Shown: one piece after another, positions 59,962-64,000 of the stretch
How the letters are laid out: each line of letters starts with the position of its first letter
How positions within the stretch are numbered: position 1 is the first letter of the stretch
Source: Streptomyces sp. Root1304
Lineage (GTDB): Bacteria > Actinomycetota > Actinomycetes > Streptomycetales > Streptomycetaceae
NCBI RefSeq assembly: GCF_001426405.1
Contig: NZ_LMEP01000012.1
Coordinates: 758,707-822,706, forward strand
DNA length: 64,000 nucleotides
Direction of reading: 5' to 3'
Position numbers and translations under genes: made by a program
Notes under the pieces: generated by a model
Told to the model about the DNA's origin: nothing
Seen by the model: only the letters and a program-made list of their open reading frames with translations
Database searches by the model: none

Positions 59962-60975
59962 ATGGCTGTGGACACTCCCAGCCAGTCGGTGGCGAAGGCC
60001 GCGGGTGACGGTGTCACCCGCGGCCGGCGCCGCGGTACTGGTGACAACGGCGGCGCGGTGCGCCGTTCCTTCTCCACCCACTGGTACGCCTGGGCCATGG
60101 TGGCCCCGGTCGTCGTCGTCATCGGCGTGATCATCGGCTACCCGCTGGTCCGTGGCGTCTACCTGTCGTTCACCGACGCCAACGAGCGCAACGTCGCGCG
60201 CAGCATCGGCGTCAACGAGATCCCGGCCACCTACGAGTTCGTCGGCCTGGACAACTACGTCGACGCGGTCAGCGGCAGCCAGTTCCTCGCCACCCTGGGG
60301 TGGACGGTCGTCTGGACCGTCTCCTGCGTGGCCGTCACCTTCGCCCTGGGACTGGCCCTCGCCAACGTCCTCAACCGCAGGATCGCCGGCCGCTCCGTCT
60401 ACCGGATGCTGCTGATCCTGCCCTGGGCCGTGCCCGGCTTCGTCTCCGTCTTCGCCTGGCGCTTCCTCTACGACGAGCGCCGCGGCATGCTCAACCAGAT
60501 CCTCTCGGGCGTCGGCATGGACGGCGTCCCGTGGCTGAACGACCCCACCTGGGCCAAGTTCTCGGTCATCGCCGTCAACGTCTGGCTCGGCATCCCCTTC
60601 ATGATGGTCGCCCTCCTCGGCGGACTCCAGTCCATCCCGAGCGAGATGTACGAGGCGGCCGAGATGGACGGCGCCAACGCCTGGCAGCGCTTCCGGCACA
60701 TCACGATGCCCGGACTGCGCACGGTGTCGACGACGGTCATCCTGCTCTCGACCATCTGGACCTTCAACATGTTCCCGGTGATCTTCCTGCTCACCCGGGG
60801 CGGACCCGGCGAGGCCACCCAGATCCTCGTCACCCAGGCGTACAAGTTCTCCTTCGAGATCAGCCCGCGCGACTTCGCCCAGTCGTCCACGTGGGGCGTC
60901 CTCATCCTGATCCTCCTGATGGTCTTCGCCGCGTTCTACCGGCGCGTCCTCCGCAAGCAGGGAGAAGTCTGGTGA
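59962..60975 (+). CDS. malF: MalF, maltose ABC transporter permease
   Basis: 337 aa from ATG 59962, 20 bases after malE. Hydrophilic N terminus, then about six hydrophobic segments. 'YRMLLILPWAVPGFVSVFAWRFLYDERRGMLNQIL' and the EAA coupling loop 'EMYEAAEMDGANAWQRFRHITMPGL' are typical. It couples to the ATPase MsiK through the EAA loop. The stop overlaps the malG start (GTGA). Confidence 0.95.
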   Translation: MAVDTPSQSVAKAAGDGVTRGRRRGTGDNGGAVRRSFSTHWYAWAMVAPVVVVIGVIIGYPLVRGVYLSFTDANERNVARSIGVNEIPATYEFVGLDNYVDAVSGSQFLATLGWTVVWTVSCVAVTFALGLALANVLNRRIAGRSVYRMLLILPWAVPGFVSVFAWRFLYDERRGMLNQILSGVGMDGVPWLNDPTWAKFSVIAVNVWLGIPFMMVALLGGLQSIPSEMYEAAEMDGANAWQRFRHITMPGLRTVSTTVILLSTIWTFNMFPVIFLLTRGGPGEATQILVTQAYKFSFEISPRDFAQSSTWGVLILILLMVFAAFYRRVLRKQGEVW

Positions 60976-61856
60976 CCACCACGACGCCCACCACCCGGGC
61001 CGCGCACGCCCGGACCACGAACACCCCGATCCGGGGCCGCCGGTCGCCCCTCGCCTCGGTGGGGCTGCACGTCACCCTGATCGTGGCGTCCGTGATCGCC
61101 GTCTTCCCGGTGCTCTGGGTCCTGCTGACCTCGCTCAAGCCGGCGAAGTACGCGAGCACCACGGACTTCGTCAAGGAGACGACGTTCGAGAACTACACGA
61201 ACCTGCTGAAGGACACCCCGTTCCTCACCTGGTTCGGCAACTCGCTCCTCGTCGCCGGCCTCACCACCGTCATCGGCGTCTTCATCGCCGCCACCACCGG
61301 CTACGCCGTCAGCCGCTTCCGGTTCCCCGGCAAGCGCGGCCTGATGTGGACGCTGCTCATCACCCAGATGTTCCCGGTCGCCGTCCTCATCGTGCCGATC
61401 TACAACATCATGGCGACGATGGGCCTGCTCAACCAGCCGCTCGGCCTGGTCATCACCTACCTGACCATCGCCGTCCCGTTCTGCGCCTGGATGATGAAGG
61501 GCTTCTTCGACACCATCCCGCGCGAGATCGACGAGTCCGGCTACGTCGACGGCCTGACCCCCTTCGGCACCTTCTGGCGGCTCATCCTGCCGCTCGCCAA
61601 GCCGGGCATCGCGGTGACCGCGTTCTACTCCTTCATCACCGCCTGGGGCGAGGTCGCCTACGCCTCCGCCTTCATGGTCGGCGACGAGAACCTCACGCTG
61701 GCCGGCGGACTGCAGAAGTTCGTCAACCAGTACGGCGCCCAGTGGGGTCCGATGTCCGCGGCCTCCGTGCTCATCGCCATCCCCGCCGCCCTGGTGTTCC
61801 TCTTCGCCCAGCGGCACCTGGTCACCGGCATGTCCGCCGGTGCCGTCAAGGGCTGA
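60972..61856 (+). CDS. malG: MalG, maltose ABC transporter permease
   Basis: 294 aa from GTG 60972, overlapping the malF stop by 4 bases. Six hydrophobic segments; the EAA loop is 'EIDESGYVDGLTPFGTFWRLILPLAKPGI'-like and 'NSLLVAGLTTVIGVFIAATTGYAVSRF' marks the MalG branch. Second half of the membrane channel. Confidence 0.95.
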   Translation: MTTTTPTTRAAHARTTNTPIRGRRSPLASVGLHVTLIVASVIAVFPVLWVLLTSLKPAKYASTTDFVKETTFENYTNLLKDTPFLTWFGNSLLVAGLTTVIGVFIAATTGYAVSRFRFPGKRGLMWTLLITQMFPVAVLIVPIYNIMATMGLLNQPLGLVITYLTIAVPFCAWMMKGFFDTIPREIDESGYVDGLTPFGTFWRLILPLAKPGIAVTAFYSFITAWGEVAYASAFMVGDENLTLAGGLQKFVNQYGAQWGPMSAASVLIAIPAALVFLFAQRHLVTGMSAGAVKG

Positions 61857-61903
61857 GCCCGATCACCGTCCCCGTACGCCCCTCCTTACCTCTCAGGGAA
61901 GAC

Positions 61904-63580
61904 ATGACCCAGCATCTCGCCACCCCGGCCGACGCCCCGACCACCGGCACGCACACGGGCTGGTGGAGAGACGCCGTGATCTACCAGGTCTACCCGCGCA
62001 GCTTCGCCGACGGCAACGGTGACGGCATGGGCGACCTGGAGGGCATCCGCAGCCGGCTGCCGTACCTCAAGGACCTGGGCGTCGACGCCGTCTGGCTCTC
62101 CCCGTTCTACGCCTCGCCGCAGGCCGACGCCGGATACGACGTCGCCGACTACCGGGCCATCGACCCCATGTTCGGCTCGCTCCTCGACGCCGACGCGGTG
62201 ATCCGCGAGGCCCACGACCTGGGCCTGCGCATCATCGTCGACCTGGTCCCCAACCACTCCTCCGACCAGCACGAGTGGTTCCAGCGCGCCCTGCGCGAGG
62301 GCCCCGGGTCGCCGCTCCGCGAGCGCTACCACTTCCGCCCCGGCCAGGGCGAGGACGGCGAACTGCCCCCCAACGACTGGGAGTCCATCTTCGGCGGCCC
62401 CGCCTGGACCCGTACGGAGAACCCGGACGGCACCCCCGGCGAGTGGTACCTCCACCTCTTCGCCCCGGAGCAGCCCGACTTCAACTGGGAACACCCCGCC
62501 GTCCGCGACGAGTTCCGCTCCATCCTGCGCTTCTGGCTCGACATGGGCGTCGACGGCTTCCGCGTCGACGTCGCCCACGGCCTCGTCAAGGCCGAGGGCC
62601 TGCCCGACCTCGGCGCCCACGACCAGCTGAAGCTGCTCGGCAACGACGTCATGCCCTTCTTCGACCAGGACGGCGTCCACGAGATCTACCGCACCTGGCG
62701 CAAGGTCCTCGCCGAGTACGACGGCGAGCGCATCCTCGTCGCCGAGGCCTGGACCCCGACCGTCGAGCGCACCGCGCACTACGTCCGCGCCGACGAGATG
62801 CACCAGGCCTTCAACTTCCAGTACCTGGGCACCCACTGGGACGCCGCCGAGCTGCGCCGTGTCATCGACGACTCGCTCGACGCGATGCGCCCGGTCGGCG
62901 CCCCCGCCACCTGGGTCCTCTCCAACCACGACGTCACCCGGCACGCCACCCGCTTCGCCAACCCGGCGGGCCTCGGCACCCAGCTCCGCGAGGCCGGCGA
63001 CCGCGCACTCGGCCTGCGCCGGGCCCGCGCCGCGACCCTGCTGATGCTGGCGCTGCCCGGCTCCGCGTACGTCTACCAGGGCGAGGAGCTCGGCCTGCCG
63101 GACGTCACCGACCTGCCCGACGAGGTCCGCCAGGACCCGTCGTTCTGGCGGGCCAGCGGCCAGGACGGCTTCCGCGACGGCTGCCGGGTCCCGATCCCGT
63201 GGACCGTCGAGGGCTCCTCGTACGGCTTCGGCGACGGCGGCTCCTGGCTGCCGCAGCCCACCACCTGGGGCGCCCTCAGCGTCGAGGCGCAGACCGGCGA
63301 CCCCGGCTCCACCCTGGAGCTGTACCGCAGCGCGCTCGCCGTGCGCCGCGAGCGCCCCGAACTCGGTGCGGGCGAGGCCGTCGAGTGGCTGGAGGCACCC
63401 GAGGGTGTGCTCTCCTTCCGCCGCGACGGCTTCGTCTGCACCGCCAACACCACCGGCCGGGCCATCTCCGTCCCGCTGCCCGGCCGGTACCTCCTCTCCA
63501 ACGAGGACGTCAGGATCGCCGCCGACGGCGAAGGCACGGTCGAGGTGCCCGCGGACACCACCGTCTGGTGGGCGGTGTGA
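61904..63580 (+). CDS. aglA: AglA, GH13 alpha-glucosidase (maltodextrin-degrading)
   Basis: 558 aa from ATG 61904 (CTCAGGGAAGAC upstream), 47 bases after malG. The GH13 barrel motifs are 'VIYQVYPRSFADGNGDGMGDL', 'IIVDLVPNHSSDQHEWF', 'GFRVDVAHGLVK' (nucleophile Asp about 222), 'ILVAEAWTPT' (acid Glu about 280) and 'LSNHDVTRHATR' (Asp about 340). No signal peptide, so it acts in the cytoplasm on imported maltose and maltodextrins, releasing glucose. It belongs to the oligo-1,6-glucosidase/alpha-glucosidase subgroup. The stop overlaps the start of the second regulator (GTGTGA). Confidence 0.95.
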   Translation: MTQHLATPADAPTTGTHTGWWRDAVIYQVYPRSFADGNGDGMGDLEGIRSRLPYLKDLGVDAVWLSPFYASPQADAGYDVADYRAIDPMFGSLLDADAVIREAHDLGLRIIVDLVPNHSSDQHEWFQRALREGPGSPLRERYHFRPGQGEDGELPPNDWESIFGGPAWTRTENPDGTPGEWYLHLFAPEQPDFNWEHPAVRDEFRSILRFWLDMGVDGFRVDVAHGLVKAEGLPDLGAHDQLKLLGNDVMPFFDQDGVHEIYRTWRKVLAEYDGERILVAEAWTPTVERTAHYVRADEMHQAFNFQYLGTHWDAAELRRVIDDSLDAMRPVGAPATWVLSNHDVTRHATRFANPAGLGTQLREAGDRALGLRRARAATLLMLALPGSAYVYQGEELGLPDVTDLPDEVRQDPSFWRASGQDGFRDGCRVPIPWTVEGSSYGFGDGGSWLPQPTTWGALSVEAQTGDPGSTLELYRSALAVRRERPELGAGEAVEWLEAPEGVLSFRRDGFVCTANTTGRAISVPLPGRYLLSNEDVRIAADGEGTVEVPADTTVWWAV

Positions 63581-64000
63581 CGATCCCCCTGCCGCGGGGC
63601 GCCGGGAACGGCGCCCCGCGGCTCGCGGACATCGCGGCCCAGTCCGGCGTCAGCGAGGCCACCGTCAGCCGGGTGCTCAACGGCAAGGCGGGGGTGGCCG
63701 GCGCGACCCGGCACAAGGTGCTCGCCGCGCTGGACGTGCTGGGCTACGAGCGTCCCGTACGCCTGAAACGGCGCAGCGCGGGCCTCGTCGGACTCGTGGT
63801 GCCCGAGCTGACCAACCCGATCTTCCCGGCCTTCGCACAGGTCGTCGAACAGGTCCTCGCCGGGCACGGCTACACCCCGGTGCTCTGCACCCAGATGCCC
63901 GGCGGCGCCACCGAGGACGAGCTCGTCGAGCAGCTCGTGGAGCGCGGGGTGGCCGGCATCGTCTTCCTCTCCGGGCTGCACGCGGACGCCACCGCCGACC
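63577..64000 (+). CDS. LacI-family regulator paralogous to MalR (N-terminal part, cut by window end)
   Basis: 141 codons visible from GTG 63577, overlapping the aglA stop by 4 bases (translational coupling). The HTH 'RLADIAAQSGVSEATVSRVLNGKAGV' and the following 'GLVGLVVPELTNPIFPAFAQ' and 'EDELVEQLVERGVAGIVFLSG' follow MalR almost residue by residue, with a 14-residue N-terminal extension. This suggests a duplication. Located at the 3' end of the maltose operon, it may sense a related sugar or fine-tune aglA. Confidence 0.92.
   Translation, partial: MTIPLPRGAGNGAPRLADIAAQSGVSEATVSRVLNGKAGVAGATRHKVLAALDVLGYERPVRLKRRSAGLVGLVVPELTNPIFPAFAQVVEQVLAGHGYTPVLCTQMPGGATEDELVEQLVERGVAGIVFLSGLHADATAD

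Noticed and set aside
1-64000. tRNA, rRNA, insertion sequences, prophage or integrase genes
   Set aside because: By eye I found no tRNA-like TTCGA arms in cloverleaf context, no transposase or integrase motifs and no terminal inverted repeats. A covariance-model and HMM scan would be needed to exclude them fully.

Overview
The window is about 73% GC with extreme third-position GC bias, many GTG starts, Tat signals, SARP/AfsR-type regulators and paired CYP154/CYP157-like P450s. All of this points to a Streptomyces chromosome. The order malEFG-aglA / malR / PAP2 / glnE / glnA2 / nadE / panB matches, from memory, the conserved core around SCO2228-SCO2260 of S. coelicolor, so most of the window is core chromosome with small accessory insertions. 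I call 58 protein-coding genes (two cut by the window edges) and one gene remnant. I saw no tRNA, rRNA, CRISPR, IS element or prophage.

Left part (1-11.6 kb): mostly unlinked housekeeping and accessory genes. They include a PASTA-like/Excalibur membrane protein, an SDR, a Tat-exported PhoD phosphatase, a Gfo/Idh/MocA oxidoreductase divergent from a Bcr/CflA-type exporter, an Rsm22-like methyltransferase, two TetR regulators, a dimethylargininase-like enzyme and a stand-alone primase/polymerase-domain protein. Iron block (11.7-17.8 kb): an efeO-efeB-efeU operon ending in an overlapping, uncharacterised lipoprotein gene, and a heme oxygenase. The operon and the heme oxygenase each have an IdeR/DmdR-like iron box about 45 bases upstream, so they look like one iron-starvation regulon.

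Middle (17.8-37.7 kb): methionine aminopeptidase, exporters, F420 reductase, a site-2 protease, a 1,122-aa AfsR-type regulator, a two-gene ABC-2 exporter, panB, a DHA2 exporter with its own TetR regulator and a perfect palindromic operator, a membrane-anchored endonuclease/phosphatase-fold protein, an exporter and nadE.

Right part (37.8-64 kb): a GadC-like permease/DUF998/hydrolase run; a CBS protein; a three-gene extracytoplasmic operon (small Cys protein, DUF3105, DUF305); glnA2; a beta-lactamase-fold serine hydrolase; a small accessory patch with a gene remnant, a GNAT and a VOC protein; an overlapping CYP157-like/CYP154-like P450 pair; a secreted PIG-L protein; glnE; a PAP2 protein; and the complete maltose/maltodextrin system malR-malEFG-aglA, followed by a second, strongly MalR-like repressor cut by the window end.

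Recurring small-scale features are short tandem duplications at gene boundaries, several of which contain a stop or start codon, and promoter-like hexamers so close to start codons that leaderless mRNAs are likely. The most notable candidates for new biology are the degenerate P450 pair outside a conservon, the fourth gene of the efe operon, and the DUF305/DUF3105 operon.
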